This document shows positions 16,485 through 25,546 of a stretch of 64,000 nt of DNA, in pieces; position 1 is the stretch's first letter, and every line of letters begins with the position of its first letter. The notes under the pieces were generated by a model. The model worked only from the letters and a program-made list of their open reading frames with translations. It made no database searches and was not told the DNA's origin. The translations under genes were made by a program, and so were the position numbers. Origin of the DNA: Candidatus Neomarinimicrobiota bacterium (lineage in GTDB: Bacteria > Fidelibacterota > JAANXI01); NCBI GenBank assembly GCA_021734025.1, contig JAIPJS010000009.1:1-64000 (forward strand), in the 5' to 3' direction.

Positions 16485-18200
16485 TCAGAAGCTATCGCTA
16501 TACCCATATTCGACATATTCCCTGAGCATCCGGTGGGTGTTGAAATACGGTGTAATCAACGCAATACTGGTTTTCATCATCTCAACCCACTTCTCAGGCT
16601 TCTCGTAATAAGTGGGGATCACCTTTTCTTCCAGCTTACGGTACAGGTCTTCCACATCTTTGGACTCATCGTATTTTTCCATATCGGTCATGTCCGCACG
16701 GGGACCAATCGCCCACCCGGTTTTGTCCTCCAGGTGTCCTTCGATCCACCAGCCGTCCAGAATACTGAAATTCAACACACCATTAGATGCGGCTTTCATA
16801 CCACTCGTGCCCGATGCTTCTCTGGGACGCTGCGGATTGTTCAGCCAGACGTCACAGCCACTGGTCAGCATGGCGCCGATGTCCATATTATACTCTTCCA
16901 GGTATACTACCGGAATTTCTTTCCCAAGCTTTTTGCCGCCCTGCACCACCCGCTGGATCAACTCCTTACCGGCGTTATCCTTGGGATGCGCCTTGCCGGC
17001 ATATATAAACTGTATTTTTCCGGCCCCGATTTCCAGCAGGCGTTCGATGTCCGTAAACAGCAGATCGGCGCGCTTATACGTGGCCGCCCGCCGTGCGAAT
17101 CCAACGGTGAGCACGTCTTCTTTCAACTCGGTTTTGTAGGTTTGATTTACGTAATCCAGGAGTTCGGCCTTCGCCGTGTTATGAGCCTTCCTGATTTCGT
17201 CGTCTGGAATTTTTAACGCATGAACAAAGACTGACGGATCGAACTGCCAGCCGGGCAATTTGTCGGTAAACAGATCCTGGAACGACTCGTGAATCCATGT
17301 CTGGAGATGGATGCCGTTCGTAATTGCCCCTATGTTTGGATCGTCCAGCATCTCCCGGGCTACCTTCCCGTGCATCTGGGAGACGCCATTCACATAGCGG
17401 CTCAGTTTGTGAGACAGCCGGGTCAGGTTCAAAGAGTGCCCGTGCCCAATAATGCCTTCCAGGTGTTCAAGATAGATAGGGTGCAAAACTTGTTTTAACA
17501 GATCGTAGGGAAACTCATCGTGTCCGGCTGCCACAGGCGTATGCGTGGTAAAAACACAATTTTTCTTAATTTTATCGTACGAGTTATACCCGCGCTCCCG
17601 AATCAATTCCAGGGCCAGCAGACTAGCATGGCCTTCGTTCAGGTGGTACACCTGTCCATTATTGAAACCGATATCCCGGAGAATTCTGATGCCGCCGATA
17701 CCAAGAACTACTTCCTGGCACAGCCGGGTATATTCATCACCGCCGTAGAGATATTGGTTCAGGTTCCGGGCGTGTTCGGGATTTTCAGGCAGATTGGTGT
17801 CCAGGAAATACACCGGGACCGAGTATCCGGTCCGTCCAACGATTTTGTATTCCCACACCTCAATCCGAATACTTTCGCCACCGATCTTTACCCGGGCGTA
17901 ATTGGGAAGCTTCCGTAATTTATTTTTGTAATCCCAGATGGCATTCTCTTCCTTCTGCCACCCGTTTTCATCGATTTCCTGCTTAAAGTAACCGTTCCGC
18001 CACAGCATGGTGACGCCGGCCATCGGAATGCCCAGATCTGCTGCCGATTTGAGCGTGTCTCCGGCGAGGACTCCCAATCCTCCGCTATAAGTGGGCATAT
18101 CGCTCCGGAGAGCAATTTCCATGGTAAAATAGAAGATACTTCGTTTTGAATCGCCTGCCTTATTCGCTATCGGTTCAATTCCGTTTTTATTCATAATCAA
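16485..18200 (-). CDS. glgP: Alpha-glucan (glycogen/maltodextrin) phosphorylase, short GT35 type
   Basis: It catalyses phosphorolysis of alpha-1,4-glucan to glucose 1-phosphate using PLP. The 571-residue length fits the short AGPh family rather than the 800-residue E. coli type. Seen in the protein: IFYFTMEIALRSDMPTYSGGLG at the start, HLNEGHASLLALELI, FTTHTPVAAGHDEF, GFARRAATYKRADLL, and the PLP-lysine region EASGTSGMKAASNGVLNFS followed by DGWWIEG. A TTG at 18200 has GGAG 9 nt upstream; the ATG two codons later is 15 nt from that site, so TTG may be the real start. The gene is monocistronic, divergent from the exporter operon, and followed by a hairpin. Confidence 0.93.
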   Translation of the reverse strand: MIMNKNGIEPIANKAGDSKRSIFYFTMEIALRSDMPTYSGGLGVLAGDTLKSAADLGIPMAGVTMLWRNGYFKQEIDENGWQKEENAIWDYKNKLRKLPNYARVKIGGESIRIEVWEYKIVGRTGYSVPVYFLDTNLPENPEHARNLNQYLYGGDEYTRLCQEVVLGIGGIRILRDIGFNNGQVYHLNEGHASLLALELIRERGYNSYDKIKKNCVFTTHTPVAAGHDEFPYDLLKQVLHPIYLEHLEGIIGHGHSLNLTRLSHKLSRYVNGVSQMHGKVAREMLDDPNIGAITNGIHLQTWIHESFQDLFTDKLPGWQFDPSVFVHALKIPDDEIRKAHNTAKAELLDYVNQTYKTELKEDVLTVGFARRAATYKRADLLFTDIERLLEIGAGKIQFIYAGKAHPKDNAGKELIQRVVQGGKKLGKEIPVVYLEEYNMDIGAMLTSGCDVWLNNPQRPREASGTSGMKAASNGVLNFSILDGWWIEGHLEDKTGWAIGPRADMTDMEKYDESKDVEDLYRKLEEKVIPTYYEKPEKWVEMMKTSIALITPYFNTHRMLREYVEYGYSDSF

Positions 18201-18420
18201 GCCGTCTGTCTCCTCAAAAAAAGTTCAAATTTATGCGGCCCCTTCAGTCCGCAAGAATGTCAAATATAACAGCATTTACAGGAAATACAAGACCATTCCA
18301 TCCAAAAAAGTTCCTGAGCTTCCATGAGAGATTTGATGTGATCTCTGGCAAAATCCGCTTGCATTCTAAAATTTTAACTATATATTTTAATCAAATGGTT
18401 AAACTATAAGGTTTATCGAT
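18201..18420. promoter_or_regulatory. Divergent promoter region between glgP and the ABC-exporter operon
   Basis: Both flanking operons start here and read away from each other, so the two promoters must lie in these 220 bp. The right half is AT-rich (a TATATTTTAATCAAAT-like segment near 18380-18395), which suits a promoter for the exporter operon. I cannot fix exact -35/-10 pairs. A site for the TetR regulator would be expected here, but no clear palindrome stands out. Confidence 0.35.
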
Positions 18421-19806
18421 ATGGTTAACATATTTGAAAGACGCCAGAGTAATCGCCTGGGCAAAACCCTCAAAGTTATCTTCCTCCTTTTAATACTCCC
18501 ATTTCCCCTGCATTCACTATTCGCACTGGATAGCCCTGATACCCTGACAATCGACTTGTCGCAGGCCCAATCCCTGGCGATGGAAAAGAATCCACAGATT
18601 CAGGCCGCACAGAAATCACAGACACAGGCCAATTCCCGCATCACTCAAGCCAGGGGACGATTTATGCCCCGGGTTTCAGCGTTCGGTAGTTACACGCATA
18701 ATTTTGAATTGCCGGTTTTTACCATAGGTCTGACAGGCCAGCCACGCACGATGCGGGTCGGCACCGAAGAGAATATCTCCACCGGTATCCAGGTGGAGCA
18801 GCCGATTTATCTTGGCGGAGTAATCAGGTCCGGTTACGATGTCGCCAGAACCAGCGCGGCGCGAGCTACAAACCAGGTGGAGGTGCAGCAACAAGCCATC
18901 CTGATGGAAGTACGTCAAACCTTCTATCGATCCCTGCATGCCAGGCAGTTAATTCAGGTCTCCCGGGAAGCACTCAGGAATACCCGTCGCAATCTGGAAG
19001 TTGTGCAGCGGCAGGCAGACCTGGGAACCGCCAGCGACTTTGACGTGCTCCGTGCCAAGGTTCAGGTGGCCAACACCCGGCCGCGGCTGATTGCCGCCCG
19101 TCATCAGTACGAACAATCACTCACCGCGCTGCGCACGGCCATCGGCCTGGAACCGGATCAGCCGAGTATGGTCGAAGGCGAACTCCGGCAACGGCCGACC
19201 TCATGGGCCGACTCGTCCCTCACCTCTTTGCAAAACAGAGCATATCGCCACCGGAAGGAACTGGAAAACATCAGTCTGGAGCAGCAAATTCAGGAACAAA
19301 ACCTGGCCATCGCCCGCGCCTCCCTGCTCCCGAAAATCAGTGCATCAACGTCCTGGCAATACCAACTGCAAAACGAGGAGATCCTGTTCGACCGGTCCGA
19401 GTATTACCGGAGTATTGCCGGGGGTATTAATATTTCCGTACCGATCTTCACGGGCTGGCAGAATAGTTCGAGCATCGCTCAGGCCCGGGTGGCGCTGAAA
19501 CAGGTGGATGACCGGCGGCGCCAGGTACGTCACCAAATTGCCGCCGAGGTTGAAACCGCATATTACGCGTTAGTCCAGGCCGAGGAGCAGCTGGCATCGC
19601 AACAGGAAACCGTGGCGCAGGCCCGGAAAGGCCTGGAACTGGCGGAAGTCCGTTTCGCTGAAGGCACCGCCACCCAGCTGGATATCCTGAATGCACAGCT
19701 CGCTCTGCAGCAGGCGCAGTCCAATGAATCGCAATATCTGCTGCAATACAATATTGCCAGAGATCAACTATTGCATGCGATGAATATGCTGAAAATTGAA
19801 AGTTAG
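18421..19806 (+). CDS. TolC-family outer membrane channel of the ABC exporter
   Basis: At 461 residues it has a signal peptide (hydrophobic core around residues 21-33, cleavage near FALDSPD) and two OEP repeats, with SLAMEKNPQIQAAQKSQTQA at the start and GTATQLDILNAQLALQQAQ at the end. It is the exit duct for the exporter encoded by the next six genes. The ribosome site is weak (AAGG 9 nt before ATG). The stop is 14 bp before the TetR start. Placing TolC first, ahead of regulator and adaptor, differs from the E. coli ybh locus, where TolC is encoded elsewhere. Confidence 0.9.
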   Translation: MVNIFERRQSNRLGKTLKVIFLLLILPFPLHSLFALDSPDTLTIDLSQAQSLAMEKNPQIQAAQKSQTQANSRITQARGRFMPRVSAFGSYTHNFELPVFTIGLTGQPRTMRVGTEENISTGIQVEQPIYLGGVIRSGYDVARTSAARATNQVEVQQQAILMEVRQTFYRSLHARQLIQVSREALRNTRRNLEVVQRQADLGTASDFDVLRAKVQVANTRPRLIAARHQYEQSLTALRTAIGLEPDQPSMVEGELRQRPTSWADSSLTSLQNRAYRHRKELENISLEQQIQEQNLAIARASLLPKISASTSWQYQLQNEEILFDRSEYYRSIAGGINISVPIFTGWQNSSSIAQARVALKQVDDRRRQVRHQIAAEVETAYYALVQAEEQLASQQETVAQARKGLELAEVRFAEGTATQLDILNAQLALQQAQSNESQYLLQYNIARDQLLHAMNMLKIES

Positions 19807-19820
19807 CAGGAGAATTGACG

Positions 19821-20462
19821 GTGAATACGCGCAAAGAGTATTTCGATGAAGGATCCCCTCAATCTGAAATACTGTACGCCGCGCTGGAGGAGTTCGTGCA
19901 GTTCGGCAAGAAGGGCGCCCGGATGCAATCCATTGCTGATCGGGCCGGCGTAAACAAAGCGCTCCTTCACTATTATTTTTCCAACAAGGAAAACCTCCAC
20001 CAGGAGGTACTGCGCCGGATTTTCCAATATGCGTTCTCCCGCGTTTCTGCGTCGCTTGAGGAAGCCTCCGAACCGCGGGATCAAATGCGGGAACTCATCT
20101 CCAGATATTACGATTTTATTGCCGAATTCCCGGAACTGCCCCGGCTTATGATCCACGAGATTCACACTAATCCGGACGAAATCGTCGCCATGTTCTCACA
20201 GATATTCACGAGCAGAGAGGATCGAAATTATCCCCAGGCAATTTTCGAAGTGATTACGCAGGGGATACAAAAGGGACAGTTCCGCCAGGTCGACCCGCGA
20301 CAATTCATGATTACTATTTTGAGTACCATTTTATTTTTCTTTGTCGCCAAACCCCTGCTCACCAAAGTAATCGGCATCGAAAACGAGGAAAAATTTATCA
20401 TTCAGCGAAAAGCACATATTCAGGATGTCCTGTTAACGTACCTCGAAAGGGATAAAGCATGA
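19821..20462 (+). CDS. TetR/AcrR-family regulator of the exporter operon
   Basis: The N-terminal helix-turn-helix is clear: SEILYAALEEFVQFGKKGAR, MQSIADRAGVNKALLHYYF, then the ligand-binding helices. I choose GTG at 19821 because AGGAG lies 8 nt upstream; the alternative TTG at 19815 is too close to it. The product is about 213 residues. The last codons overlap the adaptor ATG at 20459. In E. coli the analogous CecR (YbiH) represses ybhGFSR, so local repression relieved by an exported compound is a fair inference. A C-terminal hydrophobic stretch (FMITILSTILFFFVAKPLL) is typical of this subgroup. Confidence 0.9.
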   Translation: MNTRKEYFDEGSPQSEILYAALEEFVQFGKKGARMQSIADRAGVNKALLHYYFSNKENLHQEVLRRIFQYAFSRVSASLEEASEPRDQMRELISRYYDFIAEFPELPRLMIHEIHTNPDEIVAMFSQIFTSREDRNYPQAIFEVITQGIQKGQFRQVDPRQFMITILSTILFFFVAKPLLTKVIGIENEEKFIIQRKAHIQDVLLTYLERDKA

Positions 20463-21334
20463 TGAAACACTTACCATTACTATTACTCGTTACCGCACTT
20501 ATAGCATGCACTGGTGAGAATAACCAAACCTATACCACCACCGGTACGATTGAGGCCTACAAAATCGATGTCCGGGCATCTGCGCCGGGGAAAATTTTAT
20601 ATAATAAAATTCCTGAAGGCACTGAAGCAACGGAAGGTCAACTCTTTACAGTAATCGACACCACGGACTTTCACCTGCAAAAGGAGCAGCTGCTCTCAAA
20701 GATGGAGGGCCTGAATATTCAAATGCAATCTTTAAAGGCAAAAGAAGATCAGTTGGCGATTCGCCTGGATTTCCTGAATAAGCAGGTGCAACGCCTGAAA
20801 AAACTGGTGGCCAGCGCTGGCGCTTCGCAGGACAAGCTGGACGAAGTGTTGGTGGAGCGGGATGTCATCAAGTCCCAACTCGAGGATATCCCGGCGCAAC
20901 GCCGGGCTACCCGGAACCAGCAGGAGCAGATCCGGAAACAGATGGCACAGTTGAATTATCGAATCGAAGAAGCCAGCATTACCGCCCCGGCGAATGGCAC
21001 CATTCTCCAACGATATGTGGAAACGGGAGAGCGCATTCAGCCGGGACACCTGCTGGCCACCATCGGGATTACGGATACGGTGTGGACAATGATGTATCTC
21101 CCGGAGCCGCGCCTTTCCGGCATCTCCCTGGGACAGGAGATTCGGATTGGAATCGATGGCAGAGATACACCAATCAGTGGACGCGTGGAATGGATTGCGT
21201 CTGAGGCGGAATTCACGCCGAAGACGGTCTATACCGAGGATACCAGAACATCGCTGACGTATGCTGTCAAAGTGCAAATTCCGAATCCCGACGGTCTGCT
21301 GAAGATCGGTATGCCGGTGAAGCTGAGCCTATAG
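20459..21334 (+). CDS. HlyD-family periplasmic adaptor lipoprotein (YbhG-like)
   Basis: This 291-residue protein begins with a lipoprotein signal (LVTALIAC, Cys near residue 17). It then has a lipoyl half (KIDVRASAPGKILYNKIPEG), a long coiled-coil hairpin with Gln/Lys-rich heptads at about residues 65-165, the returning half (ASITAPANGTILQRYVETGE) and a beta-barrel domain. It links the ABC permease pair to TolC. It overlaps the TetR gene by 4 nt and lies 14 bp before the first ATPase gene, so the operon is tightly packed. Confidence 0.9.
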   Translation: MMKHLPLLLLVTALIACTGENNQTYTTTGTIEAYKIDVRASAPGKILYNKIPEGTEATEGQLFTVIDTTDFHLQKEQLLSKMEGLNIQMQSLKAKEDQLAIRLDFLNKQVQRLKKLVASAGASQDKLDEVLVERDVIKSQLEDIPAQRRATRNQQEQIRKQMAQLNYRIEEASITAPANGTILQRYVETGERIQPGHLLATIGITDTVWTMMYLPEPRLSGISLGQEIRIGIDGRDTPISGRVEWIASEAEFTPKTVYTEDTRTSLTYAVKVQIPNPDGLLKIGMPVKLSL

Positions 21335-21348
21335 CCAAGACTAATTCC

Positions 21349-22257
21349 GTGGACACTCCCTTCCTGCAAATCGAGAACCTAACTAAGCGCTTCGACGCCC
21401 TCACAGCGCTGGATGGCATCGCTGCGGACATCCCGGAGAATTCCATCTTTGGGATTATCGGGCCGGACGGCGCCGGAAAGTCCACATTAATGAAAATCGT
21501 TGTCGGACTCATTCAATCCGATTCCGGCTCCCTGCGTTTCAGCGCACGGGACATCAGGAAGCCCGGTGGCATCGGCTATATGCCGCAGGAGTTTTCCCTG
21601 TACCCTGATCTGACCGTACACGAAAATCTGATGTTCTTTGCTAACCTCTACAAGATCCGGGGCAACGAACGCAAGGAACGCTACAATCGTCTTCTAGAAT
21701 TCAGCCGGCTGACGAATTTCACCAATCGTCGCGCGGAGAACCTTTCAGGAGGCATGAAGCAAAAACTGGCGCTGATCAGCGTGCTCATGTATGCTCCGCC
21801 GCTGCTTATCCTGGACGAACCCACTACCGGCGTCGATCCCATGGCGCGCGCCGAACTCTGGGAGATGCTGCAAACGTTGAAGTCAGAAGGCCGCACTATC
21901 CTGGTCAGTACGTCGTATATGGAGGAAGCTGTCCAGTGTGATGAAGTGATTTTTCTCTCCCATGGGAAGGTATTGGCAAACAATTCTCCGGGTGGATTGA
22001 AGGCTAATTATGCCCAGGCGCTTTTTGAAGTCCGCACCCAAAAGATCATGACCATACTCCCTACAATGGAACAAACGGACTGGATTCACATGATCTATCC
22101 CAAGGGCGATCGGATTCATCTGAGCGTACAGGAATCCGATATCAGTGAGTCCGAAATGCAATCCAGGCTGGATGACATTATTGATCGAGAATTTTCCGTA
22201 AGCAGAATCAGCCCAGGGATGGAAGACGTCTACGCGGCGCTGGAGGGACAATCATGA
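21349..22257 (+). CDS. ABC exporter ATP-binding protein, first of two (YbhF N-half-like)
   Basis: A 302-residue ATPase starting with GTG. It has Walker A G-P-D-G-A-G-K-S-T near residue 41, a Q-loop (MPQEFSLYPDLT), the signature N-L-S-G-G-M-K-Q-K, and Walker B LLILDEPTTGVDP followed by the switch region SYMEEAVQCDEVIFLSHGK. The D in G-P-D-G-A-G-K is typical of YbhF first halves. In E. coli the two ATPase domains are fused in one YbhF polypeptide; here they are separate genes overlapping by 4 nt at ATGA. It powers export through the permease pair. Confidence 0.92.
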   Translation: MDTPFLQIENLTKRFDALTALDGIAADIPENSIFGIIGPDGAGKSTLMKIVVGLIQSDSGSLRFSARDIRKPGGIGYMPQEFSLYPDLTVHENLMFFANLYKIRGNERKERYNRLLEFSRLTNFTNRRAENLSGGMKQKLALISVLMYAPPLLILDEPTTGVDPMARAELWEMLQTLKSEGRTILVSTSYMEEAVQCDEVIFLSHGKVLANNSPGGLKANYAQALFEVRTQKIMTILPTMEQTDWIHMIYPKGDRIHLSVQESDISESEMQSRLDDIIDREFSVSRISPGMEDVYAALEGQS

Positions 22258-23009
22258 CAGATCAATTCGCCGTGGATGTCCGGAACCTCACCAAAACCTT
22301 CGGTAAATTTACCGCCGTGGATCACATCGATTTTTCGGTGGAGGAGGGCGAAATTTTCGGATTCCTCGGCGCAAACGGCGCCGGCAAGACCACAACGATC
22401 CGTATGCTCACCGGTATCCTGCTGCCGAACGCCGGTGAAGGTCAGGTTTCCGGGTTTTCCATCATGGGCGAAACCGAGCAAATCAAACAGAACATCGGCT
22501 ACATGTCCCAAAAGTTTTCCCTTTACACCGATCTGACCGTCCGGGAAAACTTGGAATTTTTCGGCGGCACCTACGGACTGTCAAATTCCGAACTGGCGGA
22601 GCGCATCGGTTTCGTCACGGAACTCTACAGCATCGGAAATATTCTGGATCAGATTACCGGCTCCATTCCGCTGGGATGGAAGCAGCGAGTCGGTCTGGCC
22701 AGCGCCACCATCCATGATCCGCGTATTCTGTTCCTGGACGAGCCGACTTCCGGAGTTGATCCGACCGCCCGCCGGCACTTCTGGCGCACCATCTACCAAC
22801 TGGCTTCCAGAGAAGATGCCTCCACGGTCTTCGTCACGACGCATTACCTGGAAGAGGCGGAATACTGCGACCGGGTGGCCATCATGCACCAGGGACAAAT
22901 CCTGGCGCTGGATACGCCGCGTAACCTAAAGGAAGAATACAACCTCTCAAACATGGAAGACGTCTTCGTGCGCATCATTAAAGAACGTGAGGAGGAACTG
23001 GCCAGGTGA
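22254..23009 (+). CDS. ABC exporter ATP-binding protein, second of two (YbhF C-half-like)
   Basis: The 251-residue ATPase has Walker A G-A-N-G-A-G-K-T-T, a Q-loop MSQKFSLYTDLTV, Walker B RILFLDEPTSGVDPTARR and an H-loop VTTHYLEEAEYCDRV. The signature motif is unusual: it reads G-S-I-P-L-G-W-K-Q-R, where most ABC proteins have LSGGQ, as in YbhF/CcmA-like second halves. It overlaps the gene before (ATGA) and the permease after (4 nt). It likely forms a heterodimer with the preceding ATPase. Confidence 0.92.
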   Translation: MTDQFAVDVRNLTKTFGKFTAVDHIDFSVEEGEIFGFLGANGAGKTTTIRMLTGILLPNAGEGQVSGFSIMGETEQIKQNIGYMSQKFSLYTDLTVRENLEFFGGTYGLSNSELAERIGFVTELYSIGNILDQITGSIPLGWKQRVGLASATIHDPRILFLDEPTSGVDPTARRHFWRTIYQLASREDASTVFVTTHYLEEAEYCDRVAIMHQGQILALDTPRNLKEEYNLSNMEDVFVRIIKEREEELAR

Positions 23010-24115
23010 TCTCCGGGACATTTACTATCGCGAAAAAGGAGTTCATCCACATTATCCGGGATCCCCGGTCGCTCATCCTCATCATGGTGCTGCCGCTCCT
23101 GATGATGGTGCTCTATGGCTACGCCATCAACATGGATGTAAAAAACGTGAAGCTCGGCGTATTGGATAACGATCATTCCTGGGCTTCCAGAGAAGTGATA
23201 CGCGGATTCGGCGGAACCGATTTCTTTGAGATTTTCGGCTATTACGATTCCAGAAATGCCATTCGCCAGGCCGTCGAGAGCGGCGCTATTAAGGGTGTTC
23301 TGGTGTTTCCGGCTGGTTTCACCGAAAGCGTGGGACGCGGCGTATCACCGGAGATGCAGGTTATCATCGACGGTTCGGATGCGAACACGGGCAAAATCAT
23401 CCAAACCGGTGTCAGCGTAATTCTTTCCAATGTGATCCTGGGAAGCACATCGGCGAAACCGTTTTTCACCATGGAAACCCGGGTCTGGTACAATCCGGAA
23501 CTGGAGGGAGTGAATTTTATCGTCCCGGGACTGGTTGCGGTGTTTTTGATGATGATCGCGACCATTCTTACGTCTATCACGATTGCCCGGGAAAAAGAGA
23601 CCGGCACCATGATTCAGCTGCGGCTATCCCCGGCAAGCGCTTCCCAAATTATCATTGGAAAGGTGCTGCCGTACACCGTGCTGGCATTTATCGTCGGCAC
23701 CCTGATGCTCACGTTCGCTTTACTTTATTACGGCGTCCCATTCCACGGTTCTCCGCTATTGCTGGCGGGACTCAGCGTGGCGTATCTGCTGGCGTCCCTG
23801 TCCATCGGATTACTCGTTTCCACCGTGGCCGAAAGCCAGCAGATTGCCATGGCCGGCGGGATGCTTGGCACTATGCTTCCCTCCATCCTGCTCTCCGGGT
23901 TCATCTTTCCGCTGCGGAGTATGCCGGTGGCGCTCCAGTGGATTTCCACGGTGATTCCTGCCAAGTATTTCCTGGAGATCCTCCGTGGGATCATGCTGAA
24001 AGGCAATTCAATGATTTATCTCTGGCCGCCGCTCTGGTCTTTATTGATTTTCACGGCGATCGTCATGGTCATCAGCATCGCCCGGTTTCGGCGGCAGTTC
24101 AAAATCGCAGGATGA
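23006..24115 (+). CDS. ABC-2 type exporter permease, first of two (YbhS-like)
   Basis: A 369-residue ABC-2 membrane protein. It has a cytoplasmic start with IAKKEFIHIIRDPRSLILI, first helix MVLPLLMMVLYGYAI, a large periplasmic loop of about 140 residues (NVKLGVLDNDHS to VWYNPELEG), and five C-terminal helices with the conserved REKETGTMIQLRLSP connector. It starts 4 nt inside the ATPase gene. Its pairing with a second permease fits the two-ATPase, two-permease exporter. The substrate is unknown; relatives export drugs, cations or envelope components. Confidence 0.92.
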   Translation: MISGTFTIAKKEFIHIIRDPRSLILIMVLPLLMMVLYGYAINMDVKNVKLGVLDNDHSWASREVIRGFGGTDFFEIFGYYDSRNAIRQAVESGAIKGVLVFPAGFTESVGRGVSPEMQVIIDGSDANTGKIIQTGVSVILSNVILGSTSAKPFFTMETRVWYNPELEGVNFIVPGLVAVFLMMIATILTSITIAREKETGTMIQLRLSPASASQIIIGKVLPYTVLAFIVGTLMLTFALLYYGVPFHGSPLLLAGLSVAYLLASLSIGLLVSTVAESQQIAMAGGMLGTMLPSILLSGFIFPLRSMPVALQWISTVIPAKYFLEILRGIMLKGNSMIYLWPPLWSLLIFTAIVMVISIARFRRQFKIAG

Positions 24116-24376
24116 TCTGAGATAATGAAAAAAACAGAAAATTAGTTGCGGCGAGAACAAAATAATAAATCCGCCCGATGGAAGCCGGTGTTTTTTGCAG
24201 AATTTACCATGGCTAGCCCCGGCCTTTAGGCCGGGGTTCGACGACTCATTAAAATTCCGGGGCTTCAGCCCCGGGCACAGGGTTAAAACCCTGCATAAAT
24301 GGAAGGGATAATCGATCCCCCACGCTAAAGCACGGGGCTATTGGGGCTATTCATTCGACCCAGGACAGACCTGATT
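24116..24376. repeat. Cluster of four short palindromes splitting the exporter operon
   Basis: Between the two permease genes are four tandem hairpins. They are CCCCGGCCT-TT-AGGCCGGGG at 24217-24236, CCGGGGCT-TC-AGCCCCGG at 24257-24274, CAGGGTT-AA-AACCCTG at 24278-24293, and an imperfect one at 24317-24336 (CCCC, then CGCT/AGCA, then GGGG). All share a T-rich turn flanked by complementary CCT/AGG-like ends but differ in arm sequence. This looks like a REP-type element inserted in the operon. It may attenuate or stabilise the mRNA between the two permeases. Confidence 0.7.
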
Positions 24377-25534
24377 ATGCCACAGAAGAAAACATCACGA
24401 CGCGCACGACTCCTCCCGCTAATCAAGAAGGAGTTTATCCAGATTTTCCGAACCAAGCCGATGCTGGCGTTTATCTTTGTGATGCCGATCGTGCAAACGC
24501 TGGTGATGGGATACGCCGTGACCACGGAAGTCACGCGCGTGCCGATGGTCATCTGCGATCAGGAGCGGTCGCAGCAGTCGCGGCAGCTCATCCGGAGTAT
24601 ACGGCAGACGGAATACTTTGACCTCGTCGGAATAACATCCGAGTATACCGAAATAGAACGGTACATGGACAGCGGTGAGGCGGCCTCCGCTCTGGTCATT
24701 CCGCCGGATTTCACCCGCCAGATGCGGAAAAATAAAGTCCCGGTCCTCCAGGCGATTATGGACGGGAGTAACAGCAACACCGCCCAGATAGCCATCGGCT
24801 ACCTCCAGGGGCTTATGGGAAAATACGGCGAACAGCTGCGGGTTTGGTATCCCAATGACATCATGTATTACGCCGGATTGAATCCTCCAATCCGGATAGC
24901 AGCCAATATGCGTGTCTGGTACAATCCGAACTTCGAGAACACCTATTTTATGGTACCGGGAATTATCGGGTTGATTCTGGCCTTTTCCACGCTGATCCTC
25001 ACTGCCGTCTCCATCGTCCGGGAACGGGAAGTGGGTACGCTGGAGCAGCTCATGGTGAGTCCGCTCAAATCATGGCAGATTATGCTCGGAAAAATTACGC
25101 CGTTCGCCCTGTTGGGTTTCGTGGAAATCAGCATCGTGATGGTGGCCGGGAAATACTATTTCATGATCCCGATGCGTGGGAGTTTTCCACTCCTCTTTTT
25201 CGTGAGTTTCCTCATGCTGCTGACGACTTTGGGACTTGGACTTTTCGTCTCCTCGATCACAAAAACCCAGCAACAATCCATGTTCGTGGCGTGGTTCTTC
25301 CTGATCTTCATCATCCTGATGTCGGGATTTTTCTTCCCGGTGGATAATATGCCACTTTGGCTTCGGCGGCTTTCGCTGCTGGATCCGCTCCGGTACTATA
25401 TTGCATGTCTCCGTGGGATTTTCCTCAAAGGCGCAGGTTTCCAGGCGTTATTGCCGCAGATTGGTGCGCTGGCAGGCTATGGTGTACTGATCATTACTTT
25501 TGCGAGTTTACGGTTCCAGAAACGGATTAGTTAA
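24377..25534 (+). CDS. ABC-2 type exporter permease, second of two (YbhR-like)
   Basis: I take ATG at 24377 as the start (about 385 residues) because the frame upstream runs into the palindrome cluster, and family members begin a few residues before LLPLIKKEFIQIFRTKPML. An upstream in-frame TTG at 24341 has no better ribosome site. The protein has one N-terminal helix (AFIFVMPIVQTLVMGYAV), a large periplasmic loop ending in MRVWYNPNFENTYFMVPG, and five C-terminal helices with VREREVGTLEQLMVSPL and the MSGFFFPVDNMPLWLR re-entry. It is the partner of the preceding permease. Confidence 0.9.
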   Translation: MPQKKTSRRARLLPLIKKEFIQIFRTKPMLAFIFVMPIVQTLVMGYAVTTEVTRVPMVICDQERSQQSRQLIRSIRQTEYFDLVGITSEYTEIERYMDSGEAASALVIPPDFTRQMRKNKVPVLQAIMDGSNSNTAQIAIGYLQGLMGKYGEQLRVWYPNDIMYYAGLNPPIRIAANMRVWYNPNFENTYFMVPGIIGLILAFSTLILTAVSIVREREVGTLEQLMVSPLKSWQIMLGKITPFALLGFVEISIVMVAGKYYFMIPMRGSFPLLFFVSFLMLLTTLGLGLFVSSITKTQQQSMFVAWFFLIFIILMSGFFFPVDNMPLWLRRLSLLDPLRYYIACLRGIFLKGAGFQALLPQIGALAGYGVLIITFASLRFQKRIS

Positions 25535-25546
25535 CTGTAAAGATTA

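Noticed and set aside
24201-24340. Tandem palindromes as a CRISPR array
   Set aside because: The repeats differ in sequence and there are no uniform spacers or cas genes.
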